From: Capitulum mitella
Lineage: Eukaryota > Arthropoda > Thecostraca > Pollicipedomorpha > Pollicipedidae
Reading direction: 5' to 3'
Assembly (NCBI GenBank): GCA_030062745.1
Contig: CP099842.1
Location: 6,243,822 to 6,307,821 of the forward strand
DNA: 64,000 nt
Shown here one piece after another: positions 33,601 to 45,873 of the stretch; the first letter of the stretch is position 1; each line of letters opens with the position of its first letter. Both the position numbers and the translations under genes were made by a program. The notes beneath the pieces are model-generated. The model made no database searches and was not told the origin of the DNA. It was given only the letters and a program-made list of their open reading frames with translations.

Positions 33601-34853
33601 TCCTCAAAGTTAAAGGCTATGAAGTCGAACGGAAAGGTCGGCTCATCGGTATTTTATAACAACGGTACGCCATCTGAAAAAGAAGCAACTGGCCCAACAG
33701 CTGCCCTTTTTCTCGCCAACTGAATGCTATTGTTATTATCATACACAATGTTACTGAACCCACTTTCAAGCAGCATCAAAGAAGTTCGTCGAGTGACAGA
33801 ACACAACCAGTAGTTGGAACAATCGAATTTTAACTGCTCACATTTTTTTGCGCTGTCACAAGCCGGTTGCAAACGGCGAGTCATTACCAAGCTGATCACC
33901 ACAGTTGGCGCACGTTAGCGCGCGAGTAACACGGTTTCATGCTTGGGCTGTAACATTAGGTCTCCAGGAAGCTTCCTTCCGTGCGACATCTATGACCGCA
34001 TCGTTTCAAAAAAGCACGGGGCTGCAAGTTGCAACGGCGGCCACGAGGCGGTAACCTTTGGCAGTGACCACGCAAAACGGTGGCGGCGCAACTCCAAGCA
34101 CGTCACCGCGTCCATTTGTGCCGCTTGCTTACCTTTCGGAGGATTCACGCGACAAGGCGGCGCCTTTCACCAGCAACGTACCGGCAAGACTGGCTTCCAC
34201 GCCCGTCGCGTGGCCGCTGCGGCCGTCTACCGAAATCTGGGGAGGCTAGTGGCCAATCGGCGAGCGGTAGACGTGACGGACCTCTGAGCTGGTCAGTGGA
34301 AAGGAGATGGATGGAAGGGGGAGGTGGCGATTTCCGTGCACGTTCCGTCTGTATTATCGCCGCCGTATATGGAGGGGACACCATGGGTGGGGCGGATCGG
34401 TATAACAAGGAAAGGGGTGAGGTTACGGTCTGTAAATGCTAATTCCTCGCCTTACATGTAAATCATTCCTCATGGTAACGAATATCGAAGACCCGCGATA
34501 TTTTGGCTCCGGGGATGGGACGTTCCCTGAATATCCAAAAGTCCAGAAACAGGACAGGACCAAGGCGGGACCTCACAGGAGGACTTATGCTTCATTATAG
34601 TCGTAGGAGGTCTAATTTTTCTTTCCGTCGTTTTACCTTACATTAACTACAACTTTATTGCATTCTTCCGCTTCCTCAGAATAGTAAGGGAGATGATCGT
34701 AGGCCGGACCTCCTAAGCCTTTTCGGGATTTTTTTGAAAACCGCACAAGATACGCAAAACATTGGTATTTCGGTGGAAACCTTGGCATTTTTGGATTTGC
34801 TTTTTAGCAAAAAGAAAGAAAAACGAAACGGCCGGGTTAAAATACAGTGTAGT
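30641..34853. other. Non-coding DNA with small simple repeats
   Basis: (ATCGAT)n lies at 31042-31068 and a TGATG-type repeat at 32061-32098. An 11-bp inverted repeat ATACAAATGTC/GACATTTGTAT lies at 33050-33060 and 33090-33100. No exon with recognisable domains was found. Confidence 0.5.
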
Positions 34854-36925
34854 CAGGCGTAGATCCCAAGGTAGGGAGGGCGATGGGGGCAATCGTCCCC
34901 CCCCCTTGAGACCTAAAAAGGGAGCCCAGTAGAAGAGCCCCGAAGCGGCCCTTCTCAGATTCAAAAAGTGACCCCGAAGGGATCCCGTATGAGTTCCATA
35001 GGGTTTCTGTGGAAACGTGACGGGTTCTTGATGCAGTCAGAAGGCCACTGAGGGGGTTAAATGACCCCTGAGATGTTTAGAATGGCCCCCAAAGCTCCCA
35101 AAGAGGCCCCGAGACCACAGCAGAGCTCCAACACGGCAGATTGTCCCTGGGGCAATCTGCAGAGGGGTCACAGAGCCCCTGAGACGGCCGAGATGACAAC
35201 TGAGTTCCCTAGAGTGACATAAAGGCCCCCGGAACACCATTGGGAACTCCAAATGAATTCCACGGGCCGTTTGGAAAGTTGAAGGTTCCCGATGCACTCA
35301 GACGGTCTCCGGGAGGGTTGATGAGACAATGAGACAGCAAAATAGCCCCTAAGATGAATAAGAGGGTCCCTGAAACTCCTCAAGGGCTCCTGGGACCGCA
35401 AAAAGAGGAACCCAAAACGACAAAGGGCCCATTTATGAGTCAGAGAGGCCCCCAAGATGGCACGAACTTTCCTCGCGCCCGACTGTCGGTCGGCTCCATG
35501 ACGCCCAACTAGGGGGGACAATTGACCGCCCCCTCTAACTCACGAACGGTTGGTTGTATGATAAAAATGAACACACCGTTGGAAAGTTCGTGACGAGCAG
35601 AGCTCGAAACTGGCCTCATTTTTAGTTTTGGATAATATGTAAGCCATTTATACCCCACACATGTTTTCTCATAGCCGCCTGCATGAGGCGGGGAAACGGC
35701 CTGGATTTCACGGGCTGTGACCAACTAAGTCTAGATAAAAGCACCAGCGGACAGGTAAAAGTCTGCAGATGCCGATACACGTCTAGTTTCTCTGATTTGT
35801 TTAATATCTACGCGGAAGTGTTGAGTTAAAGACACGGCGATTTTCACGGCGCTGTTATGCTGGCGCGACTGACGAACGCGGTAAAAAATTAACGGAAATA
35901 ATTTTATCGCTCTTTTATTTTCGCGAAATATGGCACTCTTAGTGCTATTTCTTGATCCTAGTGGTTCTTGTGATGATTCCTCATGGTTAAATTTTGGAAA
36001 AATTCAGTAGCGATCAAACTAGATTTTTGGCGGAATTTTATTCGCAAAAGTCCGTTCATTTCCAAAAATGTGTAATTTTTAAACTTTTTGAAGTTCTTGG
36101 TATTCGTCGCAACCGTGCGAGCCAGTTCTACCATTTTGTACGGAGTCATTTATCGCCGATTTTGATGGCAGTGCATTTTGACTCATTTTGACTTGAACAG
36201 TTATTCGTGTCCTGACCTTAAGTTAGTGGTCGGAGGTCATTGGAACTTTGCCCATTGACGTGAACTAGATGTCTGAATCTCTCTACACTCAAACTGTAAG
36301 AAAAAATCTGTTGACTTAAAAAAAACACGACTTATGTTGAAACGGAGTTGACCTTAGGTCAATGGCCCAGACATTTCCGAAAAATCCGAGATGGCAGATT
36401 TTTTGCACTTAGCAGTATCTCTAAGCTTTACAGGTTTTCTTGTGATGTCATGTTGTACGAAAAAAATACAGGACGCTAAACGTTTTGGGATATGGGTCAA
36501 CTTGACCTGACCTAGGTCAGCCACATTACTTGACCTGACGTCAAAAATTGGACGCAGGATGTGAAAACTGTCAAGGAAAATATACACAAAGTTTCGTGGA
36601 GCTGCATTTGTTCGTAGTCTCGCAATCTCGGGAAAACCTCAGGGGAGGGACAGTCAACCCCCTCCCCAGTCGGGGGCCGGTTAAGAGAGTGGCTAGCACG
36701 GCATAAGGAGATCCTGGCCAGCCGGTGGGGTCCCTGAAAATCTTAAACAGAGGTTCCTGTCACCTTCTCAACTTCGAGCGGGGCCCCAAATGGACTACCC
36801 TGGTCCTTTTGACAACCTGAAGGATTCATAATGCCAACTTTGGATTTCGGGAAGGTCAGATGGGTTTTGAGGCGGTAAGATGGGTCCGTACACGCCAAAT
36901 GGCCCCCTGAGACCACCAGAATGAA
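34854..36925 (+). mobile_element. Repeat family F2, copy B, split by an F1 insertion
   Basis: The left end CAGGCGTAGATCCCAAGG (34854) and the following array match the first 585 bp of copy C (40932-41516). The match stops after CACGAACTT near 35475 and resumes near 36680 at TAAGAG.GTGGCTAGCACGGCATAAGGAG, the very next sequence in copy C, running to about 36925. The interposed 1.2 kb is F1. The 3' half of F2 is missing in this copy. Confidence 0.65.
35485..36680 (-). repeat. Dispersed repeat family F1, copy 2 (inserted in F2 copy B)
   Basis: Reads in the opposite orientation to copy 1 (6255-7110) and to the fragment at 11108-11345, and joins both parts in one piece of about 1.1 kb. It holds the densest AGGTCA cluster, including TGACCTAGGTCA at 36508-36519. 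Ends carry C- and G-rich blocks (GGGGGGACAATTGACC near 35512; GACAGTCAACCCCCTCCCC near 36648). Class unknown. Confidence 0.65.
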
Positions 36926-36966
36926 TTAGAAAAACAAGCACAGTCAACAGCCCGCCGCAGAACGGC

Positions 36967-37165
36967 AAGGCGGGCCCTGACCTCGTCCCAGATGCCGCTG
37001 GGGACGGCCGCTGAGCCAGCGTGACATTCGGCTGGGTCACCGGCTGCCTTCACGCCGCTACAGCATGGTAAGGCGGGCCCGGGCCCGTCCCTATGACGCT
37101 GGGGACGGCCACTGGGCCGCCGTGACGGCCGGCCAGGTCACCAGGCAGTGCTGCGTCTTGTCTGA
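36967..37165. repeat. 103-bp direct duplication
   Basis: AAGGCGGGCCC begins at 36967 and again at 37070. Both units continue with TGGGGACGGCC, GCGTGAC or CCGTGAC, and GGTCACC in the same order. Confidence 0.75.
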
Positions 37166-40100
37166 GATGTGTGGAGACGTAAGAGGAAGAGCACAAAGAT
37201 GACATCGAATTCAAGGATTAACGTGAAGCACAGGAATCAACAAAGTACTTTCAGATGATATTTTTCACGAAAAGTTTCGAGACCGGAGCATTGCCAAGAG
37301 TAGCAAAACTACGTGCCAAGATGTTATTCCACAATTTCGGGCCCTGATAAGCCGGAAAACAACATCAATGGTTTCGGTTCGAAAAAGGTTGCTCGAAATG
37401 GTGTGTTGGTCTAGTATTATATTCGATGCTACCTTTTATCTTACACAACGAATTGAAAGGCGAGGGTAATGGTGAGTCAGAAATTTGTGCATTAACATAA
37501 CCAACTGCCATTTTGCAAAGTCTGCAAGTTTTAAGATTTGTAACCTTTAAAGATTGACCCAAAGCTCTGAGGGAGAAAGCAAACACAGTCATACGCACAG
37601 CTCTCTTTTGAAAGATGAAAAGCTTTTCAAGCCTGCTAGGAAAGTTTATTCCCCGCACCGGGGACTTAATGTTAACGTTAACGAACAGTGCAGGAGGCAA
37701 TTCGAGCGCCCCTGGGGGCCCTGGGAACATCTGGAGCGCGGTTAAAACGTGCAGGCACGTTGCCCCCTGATCCTGGAGAACGTCACAATCTGCCCCGTCC
37801 CAGGCGACTTAGTCCACCGCCTGCTTCTTTGGGCCATCGTCCACAGTGTCTTACTTAAACACGCGACGCCGAACACCAAAAGCCACCTTATGTTCGTTCA
37901 AAACAAGATGCTAGCTTTGATCGAGGGACAGCTCGGCAAAATGTGCCACAAACACCTGAGATGTCTAGGACTTTGACTTAATAACGGACAGTCGTCTGCC
38001 AGTAGTAAGAGAGAGCGTGTGACACGCATCCCTTTGCCTGGTACTTCAGTGCATGATTTAAGTGGTGATTCGTGACTGTTCAGCTTTGTGTGGCATCCTT
38101 GTGTCATTTCGATTAGAGATGGGAGATTCTGGTAGCACGATACACCTGCAGTCTACTCCAGAATACCGGAGGCCGGTGCTAAAATGGGTACTGCTGGACT
38201 ACAGCAGTGGCTGTGGGACAATACCTTATAAGTGGTACCTTATAAGTAAACGTCGGTTTCGTGTAGAGCGCAGCCACTGCCGGCCCAGATGCTGTTCCGG
38301 AACCGCGGCATTCATTTCATTATCGACTGCCAGTATATCGGCGTAGGTTACCGGTACATCGTGCTACCAAAATATTGCATATCTTATTCATATGTGTACC
38401 ACTATAGTTGCTCGATCCGTATGTTGATTTGGGATGCCAATGAATCGTTAATCCACGTGCAGCGGCGTAACGGCGTAGATCGGAACGTTATACGAGATTG
38501 TCCTGTACCCGAGAGGGATTTTCAGCCCGAAAGCAGAGAACGCTATAAGCTCTTACAAATCATTTCCCAGCGTAGCGCGAACATTTTTCAAGCCTGACAG
38601 GGTTTTTCTAGGCACGTGTGAAGAACCCAGTCGGCTCAGCAACACAGAGTTAAAACTTAGTGCGGGTTTAATTCAAACCGGAGAAGATTCTTTTCCTTTT
38701 CTTGTGTCAAACCAACAACCCGCATGCATTCTTTTGGGGTTCTTAATAGCATTCTACAAGTAAACTCTAAACCTGCTGTCACTTCTTCACGTAGTTGTTT
38801 GGGAACGCTATTGGTTCTTTTGACAAGAATGCACCGAGTAAGTAATGCATCAGTAAGAACCGTGGAACTTCTGGAAAGTGGTGACATAATATTTTACCTT
38901 ATTTGGTTTAAAGAACTACACCTGTTCTAATTCCAATTCTAATTATAATTCTAATTCCATTTAAAACTTTTTTCTTAAAGGTTCTTCAAAAGTGCTTCCA
39001 GCGAATGCTCGGGCACGTTACCCTTATTTTGGGTGATCTGGCCATACACTTAGGAACCGAGAGACGGCACTGAGTCCCGAATAGTGGCCTTCTCACTCTC
39101 CAGTGTTTGCAATATTTGACACTACCACTGAAAATCACATAAATTTCCACAGTTTATCAGCGGCTGTTCAGCCTTCTGCACGTCCATTCAAAGGTTTACC
39201 CAGTTCCCCATTTTCGAAGAGCAGGGTGTCGTCTACCTCATGATGAGATCAGTCAACAAAACCTGCCGGTTTTAAATGAAGTGCTCTACTATGGAAGGCT
39301 TATACGATGTACAGGTGTTTATTGCGCTTGCACGCTTGGGATGCACATACGAAATCACGGTACTGCAGTTGTTTTACGCTGGTCGTGTTTGGCCCGAAAC
39401 ATCAGCAGCAGGACCTAGCAATAGCCAGGAAATGGCCTGGTGTTCCGTGATGGTCTTGTAGAGGCCCAGAAACCGAGGTTGCGGTCCAGTAAACTACAGT
39501 TATGCAGACCGCAGCTAATTTCGAGTAATTCCTTTCTGCACAGTTCGGTGAGCTTCATTCATCTTATTGGTCAGAAAACACCGCATCCAATCTAAAACAG
39601 TTACTTCGTGGTGGGAAGTTGTGAAACGACTTTCCGATGTTTGCGCCATCTATTGGCCGATGGTGAATACTATCGTTGATAACCCACATCACCATGGCTC
39701 AAGGTCAACAGTTTCTAGGAGAATATGGTCTTTCTCCCACCCATAAGAATGTGGCTGGAGACTTACGAAAATTATTGGTTGTTCTTCATGAGATTTCCAT
39801 CCTTTTCTTTATATAACGCATAAAATATCTAAAAATTTGAGATCTAGATGCTCTCAACCTCCCAGCACCTCGAAAGTGCTTATTAGGTTACAATTTCAAC
39901 GTCTGTAATAAAATACAGAAAATTTAATGTCTGTATTACGTAGAACTGGGAATACGGAAAAGTACAAGGGAAAGTGGTAAATTTAAGGGTCATTTTTCCC
40001 ATGCCAAGCCATGAAATAGAATCCAGTAGAACAGAATGGATCCTTGAAATGAATAAAATAGAAAAAAATTATGGGGATAAATGCAATTTAGGGAAGTTCG

Positions 40101-40931
40101 AGGCCACATCCCATTTACATCTTCCGTCCGTGCACCCATGCCCGATGTAGTTGGAGAAGAACACATAACCACCACCATCACCAAGGTCAATTTTAGAAAT
40201 GAAGTGGTGAACGGTTGAACCTAATTCTGCAGCGTATACACTAACCCTTCCGAAAAATTAATCCGCCCAGAAAATATAAATCGTATATATGGAATATGAT
40301 CAAGCCTCACAAGTTTCCCGCTGTCAGTTCTTGAGGGACAGCAAATGTTTTCGTGGATTGGTGGTCTCATAATACTTTGTTAATTGTCGGATGTTGATGC
40401 CTTTCTCACCGTTAAGAGAAAATGACGGTAATTTTTCATCATTTGGGCACAAAAAGGTTCATCCGCCCTTTCGTTCACGCCCAATATAGGTCCTGCATCC
40501 AGATCTTTCCTTGTTTCACTTCACTAATAGTGTGCCATTTAAGAGAATCACTTGTTATTTCATATCTCTGTAATGGTCATCACCGGTCGAAAAAGTTATT
40601 ACCAACGCCAAACGTCCAGAGCTCCTTCCAAAAAAACGCCGTAGGGGAGAGGCATGAATACCTCCAGAAAATACTTCACTTCATTTTATTCGCGCCGTAA
40701 AAACAGTTATTCCTTCATGTTAAAACGGAAGTTTACATTTCGGCGGAGCAGAGACCAACAAAGTGGATAAAGTACACGTTTTCCCGTTTCTGCATCACCT
40801 GTCGGCAACGACGACTCGCACGTGCCGACGCGGCGCCACGCCAGCGTCCGGTCGCGCCGAACAGCGTAGAGATGCAGAATTGGCACCGCTGTCTCCGCAG
40901 TACTGAGCGCATCTGCACTAAGTTACCAAAC
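37166..40931. other. Non-coding DNA, no gene seen
   Basis: Moderately AT-rich. Short open frames only, none with recognisable similarity. A (TCTAAT)-like run occurs near 38935-38960. Confidence 0.45.
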
Positions 40932-42952
40932 CAGACGCGGATTTAAGGTGGAGGAGAGGGGATGGGGGCGATCACCCCTCCCCTAAGGTCCTAAGAAGGG
41001 GGCCCACGAGAGAGGTCTCGAAGGGGCCCCTCTCCGGCCAGCCCGGAGGACCGAAGTGGTCGCTTTTGGGTCTGAGTTTTTGAGTATGGACTTCACGGGG
41101 TTTCTGCGGAAGCGTGACGGGCTCTTGATACAGTCAAGGGGCCTCTGGGATGGTTAGATGACCCCTGAGACGCATAGAAGTGCCCCTGGAGATCCTAAAG
41201 GGACCTTGACACCACAACAAGGTTTGAACAACGACGTAGTGGCCCTGCATAGCATAGCATGGGGACCCCGAAAAGGTTTCACTTTTCACAAAAGCCTTTA
41301 CCTTTTTGTGAAAAGCTGAAAGGCTCCTGATGCAGTCAGAGGGCCTCCAGGAGGGATAATAAGACCCTGAGTCGGCAAGATTTCCTCTAAGATGAATGAA
41401 GGGGCGTCTGAAACTCGGCAAGGGTCCCAAGGACCGCAAGAGGAGGCCCCAAAACGGCAAAGGGTCCATGAGACCGCTAAAAATGTCAGAGAGGCCTCCG
41501 AGACGTCAAGAACTTAAGAGGCTGGCTACCACAGCATAAGGAGAACCTGGGCAGCCAGAGTGGCACCCTGAACAGGGGTTTCTGTGGAACTTTCTCAACT
41601 TGGGGAGGGGCCCCAAATGGGCTACTCTGGACTTTGTGAGGAACTTGAGGGGTTCTTGATGCAGTCATGGGGCCCCGGGAAGGCCAAGATGGGTCTTGAG
41701 ACCCCAAAATGGGTCCATACACGGCAGATGGCCCCTGAGACTGCCAAAAACATCGGAGGTCCCCTGCGAGGCAAAGACGATAAGAGAAAACCTGACCAGG
41801 TATGGGGACCCTGGACGGCCAGAGGGCACCCGAGTGTGTGAGGCGGGCCCCTGGCACGGAAGAGGTCCCCTGAAACGCCAACAAAGGTCCCTGATACACC
41901 TAGAGGGGCCCAAGACTGCCAGGTACACCCCATGTATCAGAGGAAGACCATGATACAGCCATGGAGACCACCGAAGACGCTCAGAGGGCCCATGACACTA
42001 CACAGGGGCCCTAAAATCGCCAGAAGGACTTTTGTAACTGCCAGAGGGCCCTTGAGAGAGCAAAAATGTTCCTCAGAGATGACAAGGTGGGCACCGAGGA
42101 CAAAAGGGCTCCTTAAAACTGCAAGAGCAGGGGCCTTTGGGACTGTTAATTAGCATTCTCTGGTAACTGGGGCCACTGCGACGACCAGAGGGGCCCCTGA
42201 AACTAGACCTTGAGACATAAAGACAGCTTCTGAAACGGCCAAAGGATCTAGAGGATTGCCAGAGGCGCCTCTGTCACGGCAGAGTGAGACTCACAGGGGC
42301 CCCTTGTTTCTACCTCATGGACTCTTTGGACGGCAAAAATCCCTCAGGGAACGACAGGAGGGAACCCAAGATGGCTTAATTGTCCCTGAAACTGCCAGAT
42401 GGACCCATCAAACTCCCCGACGAGGCTGTGAAACTGCCAAAAGAGCACCTGAAGTGTCCCAAGGGACAGGTGAAACTGTAAAAGGAAACCTGAGACCACT
42501 AGAGGGCCCTGACACGGTGGACGAACCGAGACCACCAACAGTGTCCCTGTAAACGTAAGAGGGAACCTGACCTAAGCCAGCAAAAATGTCTCCAGAAACT
42601 ACGAAGGGGACAAAGAGGCTCCTGGACCAGATACAGAAATGACACGTTGCAATTAGAAGGGAGGGACGCAGCTTCCAAAACTCCCGCTCTTTCTTTCTCA
42701 TATTTCGGCCACTTTGTAGCAGATCAAAACGCAAAACTGTCCCAAATAAGGTGACTTGAATTTTTTTCATTTTTTTCGCTACTTTATAGGATAAAAAACA
42801 AAACTGCATCAAGTATTCCCTCTAAACTCGAACAAATCAGTTTTCATACTTGAAGAGTAAAAAAAACTGGAGGCAGCCGGAAGGGGTGCCCCGCGCTGAC
42901 CATTCGCGTCCCCCTCCCCTTCTCCTTTGGCGAAATTCCGGATCCGCCCCTG
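40932..42952 (+). mobile_element. Repeat family F2, copy C (most complete)
   Basis: Bounded by CAGACGCGGATTTAAGG at the left (40932) and GGATCCGCCCCTG at the right (ends 42952), which are imperfect inverted repeats of each other. The inside is an array of GGGCCCCTGARACGGC-like motifs to about 42560, then a non-repetitive AT-richer tail. Flanking 8-mers (TACCAAAC and GCCCGAAG) do not match, so no target duplication is visible. The termini suggest a hAT-like DNA element. No transposase remains. Confidence 0.62.
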
Positions 42953-45236
42953 GCCCGAAGACTCTTCGAAATGACCTCCGTAGTCCCCATCACCGTTCGG
43001 AATTGCACTTGGCGGCCCTGCAGTTTTTAGCGAGCTATTGCAATGGTTGTACAAGTCAGGTGTTATGGATCAATTTTGATGTATTTATCATGAATCGAGA
43101 GCGAATTGATGGAACGTTTTCATTTGAGCCAACATATCTAAAATTTCTTAAAAGTGTTAAGTTCTTCAGGGCTTGGAAAGTTGTAGGTATAGTTTTTAAA
43201 ATCTGAAATAGCGTAAAAATTAAGAATCGCCTTTTTGTCCCGCACTTGTGATTCTGTACTTCAGAAGAACAAATGATATCAATTTTTCTGTTTAATGTTG
43301 GCATAACAGGCGAGCCATGGGGAAGGGCAACTGTCGTGGTCGCATCTTCTTCAGACCAACTTATGATCTTGACGTCAAATGGTACCAAATGATCACAGAG
43401 TCACAAAAAATGGCCTTGGGCTCATTTCAGAATATCTGAAAGTGGGTTTCAGTCATTTTCAGCTGATTATGTTTCTCAAAATCCTGTTTATGGCCGTAGC
43501 GGTATGAGTTGCCAGCGAGGACATTTTAGGTGATAGTTCCGTGACCTGATCTAGTATTAACTTGAAACCTGAATCCTGAATGCTTCGTGTGCTTTTCTCA
43601 AAAAAAAACAAGCCAAGAAATTGTATATAAATCTGGTTCTGACTCTGGATTCCACCTGAAATGATAGCATTATAGCTGAAAGGTTTTTTTCAGTTATTTG
43701 CGTTTATACTAATACGAAAGTTTAAATCTGCTGAAAAAACGCAATTTCGTCAGTCACTTTTCTTCTGCGTTCAACGGTGTCAAAAAAGGTCAGTGGCTCA
43801 CAAAAACCTGGCCTGGTTCTATTAATGGGCAAAATAAAATTACCAAAAATTTGACATTATACGTAGAACGGATAGTGCGCAAACGTCACCATGTTTTGTG
43901 AAGCTGTTTTAAAAATCCTGGTTATGGGAAGAAAAAGAAAACGGATGGGACTCTGTAATTTTCCCCCTTCCCCATACGGTAATAGGGCCCAATGCGCCTG
44001 CCAGAAAACTTCAGATTAAAACCGGCAAAAACGCGGCCTTAAAGCAAGCATTTCAGGTACCACGCTGGCCGCTCGCCGTGTCCGTGCATGCCTCCCCGCG
44101 ACGACCGGGATGAGCCGGACCAAGCGGTACTTGCACCTCGAGCCGGGGGTGGATCCAACCGCCCGTCGTTTGCATCTCCAGCCGGCGCCCGAAAATAGCG
44201 TCGCCCGCCTCGAAGGTACTGGAGCGACGGCTCGCGCGACCGGCCGGCGCAACCGGCAACGTCGGCACCGGCGGCAAACGGTGCGAGGGCCGCGTGAGGC
44301 GTCCAGCTCTCATTTTTACCAGGATCGAATTTGCCCGTCGGGTCCCACCCGAACTCTCATCGAGAACGGACCGCACTGGTGAGCATCGTGTAAGGCATCT
44401 GCCGGACCCAAGTGCTCGCGGATTGGGGGCAGCTGATGGCTGTGTGGTTTGCAGACACAATGAATGATTCTTGGGGAAGGTCGTTGTCCCGGTGGATCAT
44501 TGGTTGCTTCATATCGGCATTATTCCTCATCGCCTATTAGTATTTGTCATTTAGTCATTACATCCCAGTTAACGTCGTGGTTGTTCTGTTCGCTGCATTC
44601 AGTGAAACAATCCTCCAATAGATTTCTAACATTTCTTGTACATACAATACAAAATCCTGCATGTATGAATGAACCCTAGTTCAGACTATGACACTGCCTT
44701 TCTAGAAGCTCAGCTGGCGAAATGAGCATCTTAAAACGCAACCCGCAGTGGAAGGGGGACTAACGGCACGAAGGGCACAAAAGTCCCTTCTATAAAACAA
44801 AAACAGAGACATAAATTTTAGAAGAAGATTGGGCAAACGATTAACGGTCGATTTTGATGTCCCTAGGTTAATATCTTCAGGGTCAAATAGGGTCGAAAAG
44901 ATCAACTTTGGACACTTTCTCGGTCCGTGCAGGCCATTCCGTACGACTTTTCCAACGAAAAGGAAAAAGGGCGTTTGTTTGAGCGTTAAAACATGGAATG
45001 CGACAATTTCTGTTTATTTGGCGTCTTGACTGAGGACTTCGAGTCGAGGCCATGATAGGTTATTGACCTATGACGTCATGTCTTCATCTTGTGCATATCA
45101 GATTTCGAGGAACACGGGATAGATTGAGTGTAAATAAGGGCCCTACACGCATTTTTGCTTGTTTTTTTCATTTTTTGCGTATTTCCATTAAAGGTAGCCA
45201 ACATCGCTACATCTGATTACTTCTAGGGTTTATATT

Positions 45237-45242
<6 letters not shown>
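42953..45242. repeat. Non-coding DNA with an F3-type repeat copy (about 43260-43560)
   Basis: Bases about 43280-43560 align with about 53370-53660 inside SMYD4 intron 9. Landmarks are AATGTTGGCATA, GGCAACTGTCGTGGTC, TTCTTCAGACCAACTT and ACATTTTAGGTGATAGTTCCGTGACCTG. The remainder (43560-45242) holds no gene that I can support. Confidence 0.55.

Positions 45243-45324
<82 letters not shown>
45243..45324. repeat. Compound (TA)n(TG)n microsatellite
   Basis: About 26 TA units followed by about 14 TG units. Confidence 0.97.
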
Positions 45325-45326
<2 letters not shown>

Positions 45327-45864
45327 TATCAATGTGCCAAACGTGTTTTTATTAGGGTCTTTGGACGCATATTTCATACAAACCGACATATTGCAAAGCA
45401 AATCTGGATTAGGTCAAAAGCTGTTTGACCTTGACCTTTGATGATCTTGACCCTTACTGACCTTGGCTTTGGTCTTGGTACATGCATCATTCATGCCCGA
45501 ATGACGTCGCGTTATTGTGTTCAAACGGTAATCTTAGGTAAAACGCTAGTCCATTCACAAAGTTTCCCACTTGTTAGCGACAACCGTTGGTTTCGCTATG
45601 TTTGCTTGACTTCAAATGCTTGAAACTTCAAAAATTTCCGGCCGATTTTCGATTGTTCTGCGTCAATCGACCATTTATTTAACTGTCATAAATGACACAA
45701 AAAAGTAGCGACCAGTTCCGGTCCATTCTCGAGATTTTCAAAAAAAAGTGGGGAGGGGGAACAAAAAGACCCCTCCCTTACAGTGCGCGTGTTAAGTGCT
45801 AATTCCGCATGTCGGTACATAGCTGCAAGCCTTTGCGATTACTGACTTCATCCTTGCTCTTTAG
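45325..45864. other. Upstream flank or first intron of SMYD4
   Basis: Contains TGACCTTGACCTTTGATGAT-type hexamer repeats at 45424-45480. It ends with TTGCTCTTTAG (45864), a good splice acceptor for the exon with the start codon, so this is probably the end of a 5' UTR intron. Confidence 0.5.
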
Positions 45865-45873
45865 TCAACCAAT

